50,680 nt of DNA from Scatacola_A faecigallinarum (GTDB taxonomy: Bacteria > Pseudomonadota > Alphaproteobacteria > RF32 > CAG-239), in contig DVOM01000042.1 in assembly GCA_018713605.1 (NCBI GenBank), positions 1 to 50,680 of the forward strand, in the 5' to 3' direction. The translations under genes were made by a program, and so were the position numbers. The notes below the pieces were generated by a model, which was given only the letters and a program-made list of their open reading frames with translations, was not told the DNA's origin and did not search any database. Position 1 is the stretch's first letter. Every line of letters starts with the position of its first letter. This document shows positions 23,925 to 31,890 of this stretch, in pieces.

Positions 23925-24239
23925 ATGAATCTGATAAAATACACGTCACAATCACAACAGAAACAGCACGCCCTGCGGCGTACTCTGGGTGTACAGTTAT
24001 TTGCCTGCCGGCAAAAGCTGCGACAGTCTTTGAAACACGTTCAGGAGAAGACCGGCGTACCGATCCGAATCATTGACCGGCTGGAAATCGGTAAAGGAGA
24101 CGTTCGTTGGGGCTATGTTCTTTTGCTGCTGAATTATTATGAGCGGACGATTAATTTTGCCAGGCTGCTCAAAGGCGAAAGCGGTCTTGACCGCAAAAAA
24201 GACGCTGAAAAAAGCCTCGATATTAAAAGTCAAGCATAA
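23925..24239 (+). CDS. Xre-like regulator downstream of structured RNA, copy A
   Basis: This 104-residue protein starts at an ATG with AGGAG nine bases before it; the in-frame TTG further up is inside the ribosome site. The HTH-like core covers about residues 20-75 (L-R-Q-S-L-K-H-V-Q-E-K-T-G-V-P-I-R-I-I-D-R-L-E-I-G). It is related to, but clearly different from, the product at 32987-33214 that follows the second copy of the same leader. The tail is basic. Expression should depend on read-through of the leader terminator. Likely a DNA-binding protein of unknown target. Confidence 0.65.
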   Translation: MNLIKYTSQSQQKQHALRRTLGVQLFACRQKLRQSLKHVQEKTGVPIRIIDRLEIGKGDVRWGYVLLLLNYYERTINFARLLKGESGLDRKKDAEKSLDIKSQA

Positions 24240-24611
24240 GAAAAAACAATATTGTCATTGCCGGACTTTTATTCTTTCCTGTCATGTTCATGCTTATTTT
24301 TCTTTTCGTCATTGCCGGGCTTTTTTCTTCTCCTCTGTCATTCCCGTGCTTGACACGGGAATCTGTAAAGGAGATGTTCGGCTCAAGGCCGAACATGACA
24401 GGGAAGCGTTCGGGGATGACAGAAGAAAAAATAATACTGTCATTGTCGGGCTTGACCCGACAATCCAGAGATCCCCGGAACGCGCTGCGCTTGTCCGGAG
24501 ATGACATAGAGGAAGGAAGCACGGGAATCTGTAAAGGAGATGTCCGGCTCAAGCCCAAACATGACATAGAAAAAAAGGCCGAACATAACAAAGAAAAAAG
24601 GTCGAACATGA
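24240..24611. repeat. Palindromic dispersed-repeat cluster
   Basis: No gene is seen. The stretch is built of hairpin units around the core CTTGA, such as CCGTG-CTTGA-CACGG (near 24346-24358), TTGTCGGG-CTTGA-CCCGACAA (near 24443-24463) and GTTCGGC-TCAA-GGCCGAAC. A 47-bp segment starting CACGGGAATCTG occurs twice in the same direction at 24354-24400 and 24520-24566. Open frames across it encode only translated repeat. Confidence 0.75.
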
Positions 24612-24642
24612 CAAAAAACAAAGCCCCTCTTCCGAGGGGCTT
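24612..24642 (-). terminator. Intrinsic terminator of accD
   Basis: Perfect stem AAGCCCCTC / GAGGGGCTT with a 4-base loop, followed on the minus strand by TTTTTT. Confidence 0.85.
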
Positions 24643-24647
24643 TTTGT

Positions 24648-25529
24648 TTATTTGTTGTCCAGCAACGGCGTATTGAGCCGCGGTTTGTTATGGGTCAGAA
24701 TGCTGATGACCTTGACAAGTTCATTTTTCAATTCGTCGCGGGTGCAGACGATGTCGACCATGCCGTGTTCTTTCAGATATTCGGCGCGCTGAAAACCGTC
24801 CGGAAGTTTTTCGCGAATGGTCTGTTCAATAACGCGGGCACCGGCAAAACCGATAACGCAGCCCTTTTCGGCAATGTGAATATCGCCGAGCATGGCGAAC
24901 GAAGCTGACACGCCGCCGGTGGTCGGATCGGTCAAAATCGAGATGAAGGGCAGACCCTTTTCCTTAACCATATTAATCGCTGCCGTGGTACGGGCCATCT
25001 GCATCAGGGACAAAATGCCTTCCTGCATACGGGCGCCGCCGGAAGCCGCGACGGTTATCAGCGGATAATTGCCTTTAAGCGCCATTTCGGCAGCCTTGAC
25101 AATGCCTTCGCCGACCGCCGTGCCCATGGAACCGCCCATAAACGAGAAGTCCAGTGCCGCAACCACGCAGGTTATACCGCCGATTTCGCCCTGCGCAACC
25201 TTGACGGCATCGTCATTGCCGGTAGCTTTGCGGTAAGTTTTCAAACGGTCGGTATATTTTTTGGAATCGCGAAATTTGAGCGGGTCTTCTTTGGTTCTGG
25301 GAAGGCTGATTTCATTATATTCGCCGTTATCGAAAAGCATTTTCAGCCGCTTGTCGATGTAAAGGCGCAGATGATGTCCGCATTTGGTGCAGACATAAAG
25401 GGTTTTCTTCATCTCCTTGGAGAAAAGCATTTGTCCGCAGACGGGACATTTGACCCATAAGTTGTCGGCAATTTCTTTGGGTGTGGTTTTTTTAATTTTC
25501 GGTCGAACGAAATCTGTAAGCCAATTCAT
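24648..25529 (-). CDS. accD: Acetyl-CoA carboxylase carboxyltransferase subunit beta
   Basis: This 293-residue, full-length subunit has an N-terminal zinc ribbon with cysteines in C-P-V-C-G and C-T-K-C-G. The crotonase-like fold follows with D-F-S-F-M-G-G-S-M-G, A-A-S-G-G-A-R-M-Q-E-G, D-P-T-T-G-G-V-S-A-S-F and G-F-A-G-A-R-V-I-E-Q-T. With AccA (27.6-28.5 kb) it transfers carboxyl from biotin to acetyl-CoA, making malonyl-CoA for fatty acid synthesis. It is separated by only 31 bp from lapA; in many alphaproteobacteria trpFBA lie between ihfB-lapA and accD, and they are missing here. Confidence 0.97.
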   Translation of the reverse strand: MNWLTDFVRPKIKKTTPKEIADNLWVKCPVCGQMLFSKEMKKTLYVCTKCGHHLRLYIDKRLKMLFDNGEYNEISLPRTKEDPLKFRDSKKYTDRLKTYRKATGNDDAVKVAQGEIGGITCVVAALDFSFMGGSMGTAVGEGIVKAAEMALKGNYPLITVAASGGARMQEGILSLMQMARTTAAINMVKEKGLPFISILTDPTTGGVSASFAMLGDIHIAEKGCVIGFAGARVIEQTIREKLPDGFQRAEYLKEHGMVDIVCTRDELKNELVKVISILTHNKPRLNTPLLDNK

Positions 25530-25560
25530 TATACTGTACCATTGTTGTTAAAACGTCATT

Positions 25561-25962
25561 TTATAGAGTTTCTTTCTCTTTGCGCTTAAAGATGTTTTTC
25601 ATCATGTCTTTAAGCGTGGGCTTCGGCGGCAAAATCTCCGCCGTCTGGGTTTTGAGCGTTTCGAGGTTTTCCTGCAGGCCGCTGACCTTTTCGGTCAGTT
25701 TCTGCTGTTCCTTGTTGAGCTTTTTGTTTTCCTTTTTCTGTTTGCGGAGTTGAGCCCGAACCGGCGCATAGGACATCCAGGAGCTGACCTTGCCCAGAAT
25801 ATAGCCGAAGACGACAAAGGAAACGATAGCCACGCTCTGCGAAACCGTAATTTCGACATAAAAAGGCCACAGGTTAAACGTTGCCAAATCGTTGTTAACA
25901 AAGGCAAAGACCAGAATAACGACGACAAGCGGCAAACCGATAAGCAATTTTATGAAACCCAT
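25561..25962 (-). CDS. lapA: LapA-domain (DUF1049) inner membrane protein
   Basis: This 133-residue protein has two hydrophobic segments at about 5-25 and 42-62. A cytoplasmic coiled coil rich in Lys/Glu/Gln follows (70-115), with a basic tail. This is the LapA/YciS layout; in gammaproteobacteria LapA acts with LapB in controlling LpxC turnover and LPS assembly. F-A-F-V-N-N-D-L-A-T-F-N-L-W-P-F is the typical stretch between the two membrane helices. It lies 36 bp downstream of ihfB, as in many alphaproteobacteria. The symbol is by family. Confidence 0.8.
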   Translation of the reverse strand: MGFIKLLIGLPLVVVILVFAFVNNDLATFNLWPFYVEITVSQSVAIVSFVVFGYILGKVSSWMSYAPVRAQLRKQKKENKKLNKEQQKLTEKVSGLQENLETLKTQTAEILPPKPTLKDMMKNIFKRKEKETL

Positions 25963-25998
25963 GGCTACAGCCCTTTCCTTGATGAGGTTGCTTGATGA

Positions 25999-26277
25999 TT
26001 ATTTGTTCAATAACTCGTGCAGCTGTTTTCCGGTTTTGAAGTGGGGAATGTTTCTTTCCTCAACCTTGACCTGTTCGCCGGTACGCGGATTTTTGGCAAT
26101 GCGCGGCGACCGTTTGCGAACCGAGAAAGCGCCGAAACCGCGGAATTCTACTCTTTCGCCCCGGGCCAGCGACATGGTAATTTTTTCAAAAACCACATTG
26201 ACAATCCGCTCAACGTCTTTGAGCAAAAGGTGGGGATTTTTTTCTGCAATCTTTTCAATTAACTCTGATTTAGTCAC
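25999..26277 (-). CDS. ihfB: Integration host factor subunit beta
   Basis: This 92-residue DNA-bending HU/IHF-family protein starts M-T-K-S-E-L-I-E-K-I-A and carries the DNA-contacting arm R-I-A-K-N-P-R-T-G-E. The body R-V-E-F-R-G-F-G-A-F is typical of the beta subunit. IHF acts in nucleoid structure, replication and transcription. The gene order ihfB-lapA fits alphaproteobacterial synteny and supports the beta rather than alpha or HU call. Confidence 0.9.
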   Translation of the reverse strand: MTKSELIEKIAEKNPHLLLKDVERIVNVVFEKITMSLARGERVEFRGFGAFSVRKRSPRIAKNPRTGEQVKVEERNIPHFKTGKQLHELLNK

Positions 26278-26402
26278 TTCATTACCTCTTTAATTATATT
26301 ATTTTATTTGTGTTATAATCTATCCGTTTTTGTTTTATAAATCAATAGACCGTTTTCAAAAAAAGCCAAAATCTTATTGCGCAGTTATCCAAAGTTTTAT
26401 AG

Positions 26403-27551
26403 CTAGTTTTCGTTGACGGCGGCATGTTCCAGCGACAGCGGCTTTTCGGCTTCGCCAAGCTGTAAATCCTCAATTTTTTCAATACGCCGGGAAATTTTTC
26501 CGGAAGACACCTTTATCTCGCCGATGTCGCGGCTGGCCATTTCAAAATGTTTGGAAAGGTTTTCGATACGGTCGTCCAGCCGGCCGATGTCTTCGACCAG
26601 AACGCCGACTTCTTTCTGGATAACGCCGGCCATTTCGCGCATGCGGGCATCCTTGAGAATGGCGCGGACAGTATTGAGCGTTGCCATCAGCGTGGTCGGC
26701 GACACAATCCAGACCTTGGAACGATAGGAAACCTCGACCACGTCGCGGAAATTGGCGTGAAGTTCGGCATAAATGGCTTCGGACGGCAGAAACATCAGCG
26801 CCGACTCAGCGGTTTCGCCGGGAATGATGTATTTTTCGGCAATATCTTTAATATGTTTCAGCACCGAGGCTCGGAAAAAGCGTTCGGCTTCGAGCTTTTC
26901 GCGTTCGGAAGAGGCTATGCGCAGCGCATTGTAGCTTTCCAGCGGAAATTTGGAGTCAATGACGATGGTGCCGGGCGGATTGGGCAGTCTGAGCACGCAG
27001 TCGGCCCGTTTGGCGTTGGACAACACCACCTGAAACTCGTAAGCGGAGGGCGGCAGCGTGTTGGTTACCAGATCGTTGAGCTGAATTTCGCCGAAAGCGC
27101 CGCGCGCCTGTTTGTTGGACAGGACTTCCTGCAGCGAAACGACCTGCTCGGACAAAGAGGAAATCTTCTGCTGGGCGACGTCGATTTTCGCCAGACGTTC
27201 GCGCAGCGCCTGCAGGGTTTCGGCGGTCTGAGTGGTTGACTTCTGCAAGCCTTCGCCGACATTTTTGGTAACCTGCAGCAGCTTCTCGTCCATCATCTTC
27301 AGCATGGAAAGACGCTGTTCGTCAATGGCGCCGGCAATTTTGGACTGCTGGGAAGCCGTACTCTCGGAAAGCTGCGACAACCGTCCGGCAAGCTCGGCCT
27401 GACCGCGGAACAGCGTGTCGGCCAAAGACTGAAGCGCCGGATCACTCCGGCGGCGCAGAGCCAGAAACAGCACCAGAACCAGCAACAGCAAAATCAGCCC
27501 TGCCGCTGCAAGCAGCAGGGTTTCGGCGGAAATCGGCAGACGGTTTAACAT
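26403..27551 (-). CDS. rmuC: RmuC-family DNA recombination protein
   Basis: This 382-residue protein has an N-terminal membrane anchor (about 10-32), a long coiled coil (35-135) and the RmuC nuclease-like domain. Its conserved blocks include G-A-F-G-E-I-Q-L, D-C-V-L-R-L-P, V-I-D-S-K-F-P-L-E and F-L-P-S-E-A-I-Y-A-E. RmuC limits recombination at inverted repeats in E. coli, which is notable beside the long inverted repeats flanking this segment. It is 7 bp downstream of accA and likely co-transcribed. Confidence 0.92.
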   Translation of the reverse strand: MLNRLPISAETLLLAAAGLILLLLVLVLFLALRRRSDPALQSLADTLFRGQAELAGRLSQLSESTASQQSKIAGAIDEQRLSMLKMMDEKLLQVTKNVGEGLQKSTTQTAETLQALRERLAKIDVAQQKISSLSEQVVSLQEVLSNKQARGAFGEIQLNDLVTNTLPPSAYEFQVVLSNAKRADCVLRLPNPPGTIVIDSKFPLESYNALRIASSEREKLEAERFFRASVLKHIKDIAEKYIIPGETAESALMFLPSEAIYAELHANFRDVVEVSYRSKVWIVSPTTLMATLNTVRAILKDARMREMAGVIQKEVGVLVEDIGRLDDRIENLSKHFEMASRDIGEIKVSSGKISRRIEKIEDLQLGEAEKPLSLEHAAVNEN

Positions 27552-27558
27552 TATGTTC

Positions 27559-28527
27559 CTATTCAGGCAGATTGCGGCCCATTGCCAGGAATTTTTCGGT
27601 ACGCTGCTTTTTAAGTTCTTCTCCGCTCAGCGGCAGCAGTTCTTTAAGATTGCGCAGCAGCGCGTCGCCGACGCGGCTGATGGTGGTCTGAGGGTCGCGG
27701 TGAGCGCCGCCGACCGGCTCTCTGACAATTTCGTCAATGACGCCGAAATGTTTCAAATCCTGCGCCGTCAGACGCAAAGCCTCGGTAGCTTCCTTGACCT
27801 TGTCGGCCGAGCGCCAGAGAATGGAAGCGCAGCCCTCCGGCGAAATGACCGAGTAAATGGAATTTTCAAGCATCAGAATCCGGTTGGCGGTGGCAATGGC
27901 AATAGCGCCGCCGGATCCGCCTTCGCCGATGATGACGGAAACCAGAGGCACGCGAATGCGCAGGCACTTCTGAATTGTTGCGGCAATGGCTTCGGCCTGA
28001 CCGCGGGCCTCGGCCTCAACGCCCGGATAAGCGCCGGCGGTATCGACAAAGGCCAGTACCGGCATATTGAACTTGTCGGCCATGTCCATCAGGCGCTGCG
28101 CCTTGCGGTAGCCTTCCGGCTTGGCCATGCCGAAGTTGTGTTTCATACGGGTTTCGAGGTCGCGCCCTTTCTCCTGGCCAAGCACAACGACGGAAATGTT
28201 TTTGAAGCGTCCGATGCCGCCGATCATAGCCTCGTCGTCGGCAAACGCGCGGTCGCCGCACAGGGGCGTAAAATCTTCAATGAGGGCATGAACATAGTCC
28301 AGGCAGTGCGGACGGTCCGGATGGCGAGCCACCTGCGACTTCTGCCAGGGCGTCAAATTTGCGTAAGACTGTTTCACCTGTTTCTCGAGTTTCTGTTGCA
28401 GACGGTTGACTTCATGAGCGATATCGACATCTTCGTCTTTGGCGAGGAGCTTTAATCCCTCGATTTTAGCTTCAATTTCGACAATATTCTTTTCAAAATC
28501 CAAAACCATTGTACTGTTCGTGTTCAT
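27559..28527 (-). CDS. accA: Acetyl-CoA carboxylase carboxyltransferase subunit alpha
   Basis: This 322-residue subunit starts at the ATG at 28527, preceded by AAGAG; the frame is open six codons further. The N-terminus matches the family (V-L-D-F-E-K-N-I-V-E-I-E-A-K-I). Conserved blocks are G-D-R-A-F-A-D-D, D-T-A-G-A-Y-P-G, I-I-G-E-G-G-S-G-G-A and I-S-P-E-G-C-A-S-I-L-W-R. It forms the carboxyltransferase with AccD. The biotin carboxylase genes accB and accC are not in the window. Confidence 0.97.
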   Translation of the reverse strand: MNTNSTMVLDFEKNIVEIEAKIEGLKLLAKDEDVDIAHEVNRLQQKLEKQVKQSYANLTPWQKSQVARHPDRPHCLDYVHALIEDFTPLCGDRAFADDEAMIGGIGRFKNISVVVLGQEKGRDLETRMKHNFGMAKPEGYRKAQRLMDMADKFNMPVLAFVDTAGAYPGVEAEARGQAEAIAATIQKCLRIRVPLVSVIIGEGGSGGAIAIATANRILMLENSIYSVISPEGCASILWRSADKVKEATEALRLTAQDLKHFGVIDEIVREPVGGAHRDPQTTISRVGDALLRNLKELLPLSGEELKKQRTEKFLAMGRNLPE

Positions 28528-28660
28528 CAAAATTCTCTTCAGCAATTAAACCTGATGTCGTCTTAGCACAATTTATTCAAAATTTCGACTCTTTTTTTGG
28601 TTATGTTGATTATCAGCGGCTTAACATATCCCAAAGCGGGGCAGAGCTTGCAGATTTTAA

Positions 28661-28688
28661 TTGAAATAATGAGCAAAAGGGCTAAAAT
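28661..28688 (+). promoter_or_regulatory. Sigma-70-type promoter upstream of 28.7-33 kb operon
   Basis: TTGAAA (28661-28666), 16 bases, TAAAAT (28683-28688), 33 bases before the GTG start of the membrane protein. It probably drives that gene, yejA and yejB, which overlap one another. Confidence 0.55.
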
Positions 28689-28721
28689 CAGTAAAAATTA
28701 AACCTCAGAGGAGAATAAGAC

Positions 28722-30071
28722 GTGCTGGCGCTTGCTTTCTTTATTTCGGTCTTCTCGACCCTCACCTGGCTGATATTTTCCGCCGCCTACATCAACGACC
28801 ATCTCGGCGGCGTCGCTTTCGGCGCGCTCGGCATTACGGACATTTCGGTTTATCTGGCGCTTATTCTGCTGCCGATTTTGGTTTTGTGGATGGTTTTCGG
28901 CTTCATCAACCAGTATCTGGGCAGCCGCACGCTTTCCAACAATATGTTTTCTCTGTTTAAGCAAATGAAAAAAAATCAGGACTATACCGACCTGATTGCC
29001 CGGATTATGCTTGAAGCCGAACAGGAAATCAAAGACGGGTTCATTCTCGGCAAATTTGACCTGTTCATTGCCGACATGAACGAACTGATTGCAGACCTGC
29101 TGCTGCGCTGCAACATTGCTTCGGCCGAACAGATCGAACGCCTGTGGACCAAGGTTCAGAACGGCGGCAAATGGGCTTTCGGCAAAGTGCTGATTGAGGT
29201 TAACCAGAATCAGCCCAATTTTCAGATGCGGGTGTTTGAAAAATCGCAGCGCGACAACGTGATTGCCGGCACGGTGCTGGAGTGGTGCGCAAGGTATCTG
29301 AGTCTGACCGCCCTGCTCGAAAAGCACGACAAAGAGCGCGTTTTCATTGCGATTATCGAAACCGGCGTTTTCGGAAAAGTCTTTTCCATTCTGGCTCCGG
29401 TTTCGGACGAAATCCGCCGCAGCCGCGAATTTGCGCCGGCAGGACCGGCAGCGCCGGCTTTCGCGCCGCAGCAGACAGCACCATCATCCTTTGAGCCGGA
29501 AGTTCCGCCGGCACCGAAACCCAAACCCGGATTTGCCAGGCAGGAACCGGAAACCGAGACCGGCTTTTTTGAAAGGATAGATACCAAATCTTTTGCCGCG
29601 CGGCTTAATCCGTTTCGAAAAAAGGAAGAACCGGCACACCGCGAAGAACCGATAATGCCGACCGAAGAGCGCGACCCGTTGTCCATTGCGCTGGAACGCA
29701 GCTTCGGCGACGAACCGGCGGCACCGTCGGTTTCGGCACCGGTTTTTGACGAGGAACCGATGCCGGCGCCAATTCCGGCAAAACATGAAGACAGCGAACC
29801 TCGTTTTGAAACGGGCAAAGACGACGAAGAACCGGTTCCGGCACCGAAAATCGAACGCGAGGAAATCATCGTTACGCGGGAAGAAGACCGTTTTGCCAAT
29901 ACGCACAAAACGCTGAACGACCTGAAAAAGGAATGGGCCGAGATGCGCAGCGCAACAGAACCGTCTCAGGAAAACAAAGAGCCAGCCGGCCGGGCCGACG
30001 ACAAGACGGAGGAAGAAAATTACGCCTATCCTTTCGGCAGCTGGACAGATGAAGCGAATTATCACAAATAG
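28722..30071 (+). CDS. Membrane protein with acidic, proline-rich tail
   Basis: This 449-residue protein starts at a GTG, decided by the strong AGAGGAG eight bases upstream. There are two hydrophobic segments at about 3-24 and 42-64. A conserved-looking helical domain follows (75-235) with W-C-A-R-Y-L-S-L-T-A-L-L-E-K-H. Then comes a 200-residue disordered tail rich in Pro, Glu and Ala, and a short final helix (T-L-N-D-L-K-K-E-W-A). No family is recognised. It overlaps the yejA start by 23 bases, so it is translationally coupled to a peptide transporter and could assist it; that is inference. Confidence 0.65.
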   Translation: MLALAFFISVFSTLTWLIFSAAYINDHLGGVAFGALGITDISVYLALILLPILVLWMVFGFINQYLGSRTLSNNMFSLFKQMKKNQDYTDLIARIMLEAEQEIKDGFILGKFDLFIADMNELIADLLLRCNIASAEQIERLWTKVQNGGKWAFGKVLIEVNQNQPNFQMRVFEKSQRDNVIAGTVLEWCARYLSLTALLEKHDKERVFIAIIETGVFGKVFSILAPVSDEIRRSREFAPAGPAAPAFAPQQTAPSSFEPEVPPAPKPKPGFARQEPETETGFFERIDTKSFAARLNPFRKKEEPAHREEPIMPTEERDPLSIALERSFGDEPAAPSVSAPVFDEEPMPAPIPAKHEDSEPRFETGKDDEEPVPAPKIEREEIIVTREEDRFANTHKTLNDLKKEWAEMRSATEPSQENKEPAGRADDKTEEENYAYPFGSWTDEANYHK

Positions 30072-31890
30072 GCTGCTATACGCCGTTTTACTGCCGGCAT
30101 TCCTGTTGTTTGCGGGTCGCGTCAAAGCTGCGGCCGTACCGTTATATGACCATATTGCCCTGTACGGTGAAGCCGAATACAAACCGGGTTTCAAAAACTT
30201 TTCCTATGTTAATCCCGATGCGCCGAAAGGCGGGCGGATTGTTATGCCGGACTACGGCGGCTTTGACAGCTTCAATCCTTTTATTTTCAAAGGCATTTCG
30301 CCGGCAACTGCCGTCGGACTGACGCTGGATACACTGGCGGTGTCGCCGGCGGACGACCCTTCGGCCGCCTATCCGCTGCTGGCCGAAAAATTTGAACTGC
30401 CGCAGGACAAATCCTTTGTCGGCTTTATCATTAACCCGAAAGCGCGTTTTCATGACGGAACGCCGGTTACCGCCGACGACGTCATCTTCAGTTTCAACAG
30501 TCTGATTGAAAAAGGCCAGCCGTTGTACAAAATGTATTATGCCGACGTCGAAAGAGCGGAAAAAATAAACGACCGGCATGTACGTTTTTATTTCCGCAAA
30601 GGCTCCAACAACCGCGAACTGCCTTTGATTTTGTCGCAAATCGGCATATTGTCCAAAGCCGACTGGGAAGGAAAGGACTTTGCCAAACCAAGTCTGAAGC
30701 CGATGCTCGGCAGCGGTCCGTACAAAATCAAAAATTTTCAGCCCGGCAAATTCGTGGTGCTGGAAAGGGTCAAAGACTACTGGGCCGAAAATCTGCCGAC
30801 GCGCAAAGGCTTCTTTAATTTCGATGAAGTGCGGTTTGACTTTTATCAGGACACCACGGTTACGCTGCAGGCGCTGTTTTCGGGAAACATCGACGTTCGC
30901 GAGGAATATATCGCCAAAATCTGGGTCACCGGCTATAACAACGACAAGGTTAAAAACGGACAGGTAGTCAAGGAGGCGATTGAGCACAATAATCCCGCCA
31001 TTCTGCAAAGCTTCGCCTTTAACATCCGGCGGCCGAAATTCGCCGACCGGCGGGTGCGCGAGGCCATCGGGCTGGCATTTAACTTTGACTGGGCGAACGA
31101 CCGGCTTTTTTACAATCAGTACCGGCGGCTGTACAGCTATTTTACCAACACCGGCATGGAAGCGACGGGACTGCCGCAGGGACGGGAAAAAGAGCTTTTG
31201 CTGCCTTACAAGGAGCAGCTGCCGCCATCGGTATTCAACAAAGAATTCGCCAATCCGCGGCATCCCGACTTTAAGGCGTCGCGCGAAAACCTGCGCCGGG
31301 CGGTCAGACTGCTGAAAGAAGCAGGCTATGACTTTGTCGACGGCAAAATGACCAACCTTAAAACCGGCGAACCGCTCGCGTTTGAGATTTTGAGCAATTC
31401 GGCCAACGGGAGTTCCTTTACGCGGGTTATGCTGCCCTTTATCGACAATCTGAAAAAAATCGGCGTCAAGGCGGTGTTTCGCAATCTGGAAGTCAATATT
31501 TTCAAAAACCGGCTGGACAACTTCGACTTTGACATGGCCATTGTTTCTTACGGCGTGAGCCGCATGCCGGGCAACGAACAACGCGAGATGTGGGGCAGCC
31601 GTTCGGCAGACGCCAAAGGCAGCTATAATGTTATCGGCATTAAAAATCCGGTGGTTGACGCTCTGATCGAAGGCCTGATTCGGGCACAGGAAAAAGAAGA
31701 TTACGAGGCACACGTCCGGGCGCTTGACCGGGTACTGCTGAATGAGCACTATGTCATTTTCCAATGGTATTCGCCGTATAACCGCGTGGCTTACCAAAAC
31801 AAATTCGGGCACCCGCAGAGCAAAATCAAGGCCGGATACCAGCCGTTTACCTGGTGGATGAAAGAAACAAGGACGAAAGGCCGGAAATGA
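30049..31890 (+). CDS. yejA: YejA-type peptide ABC transporter substrate-binding protein
   Basis: This 613-residue protein has a signal peptide (M-K-R-I-I-T-N-R-L-L-Y then a hydrophobic core ending R-V-K-A). The mature part is a family-5 solute-binding protein with marks of the YejA branch: Y-V-N-P-D-A-P-K-G-G, F-D-S-F-N-P-F, F-H-D-G-T-P-V-T-A-D-D-V, G-S-G-P-Y-K-I, and a C-terminal V-S-R-M-P-G-N-E-Q. YejABEF imports oligopeptides and microcin C-type compounds. The gene overlaps the preceding membrane protein gene and is coupled to yejB by an ATGA overlap. Confidence 0.92.
   Translation: MKRIITNRLLYAVLLPAFLLFAGRVKAAAVPLYDHIALYGEAEYKPGFKNFSYVNPDAPKGGRIVMPDYGGFDSFNPFIFKGISPATAVGLTLDTLAVSPADDPSAAYPLLAEKFELPQDKSFVGFIINPKARFHDGTPVTADDVIFSFNSLIEKGQPLYKMYYADVERAEKINDRHVRFYFRKGSNNRELPLILSQIGILSKADWEGKDFAKPSLKPMLGSGPYKIKNFQPGKFVVLERVKDYWAENLPTRKGFFNFDEVRFDFYQDTTVTLQALFSGNIDVREEYIAKIWVTGYNNDKVKNGQVVKEAIEHNNPAILQSFAFNIRRPKFADRRVREAIGLAFNFDWANDRLFYNQYRRLYSYFTNTGMEATGLPQGREKELLLPYKEQLPPSVFNKEFANPRHPDFKASRENLRRAVRLLKEAGYDFVDGKMTNLKTGEPLAFEILSNSANGSSFTRVMLPFIDNLKKIGVKAVFRNLEVNIFKNRLDNFDFDMAIVSYGVSRMPGNEQREMWGSRSADAKGSYNVIGIKNPVVDALIEGLIRAQEKEDYEAHVRALDRVLLNEHYVIFQWYSPYNRVAYQNKFGHPQSKIKAGYQPFTWWMKETRTKGRK

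Larger units (their letters stand above)
23680..23927 (+). repeat. 248-bp inverted repeat (promoter + structured leader), copy A
   Basis: About 95% identical to the reverse complement of 33212-33460, ending exactly at the start codon of a small Xre-type gene in both copies. The coding regions beyond it differ strongly. Confidence 0.9.

Noticed and set aside
23680..23927. tRNA, tmRNA or SRP RNA gene
   Set aside because: No acceptor or T-arm pairing and no conserved SRP or tmRNA motifs could be found in the structured RNA.
23464..24611. CRISPR array
   Set aside because: Repeats are palindromic and irregularly spaced with no unique equal-length spacers and no cas genes.
24139..24676. Small open frames in the palindromic repeats
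   Set aside because: They encode only the translated repeat units in several frames.
30142..31812. 556-codon frame opposite yejA
   Set aside because: Antisense shadow; yejA is clearly the real gene.
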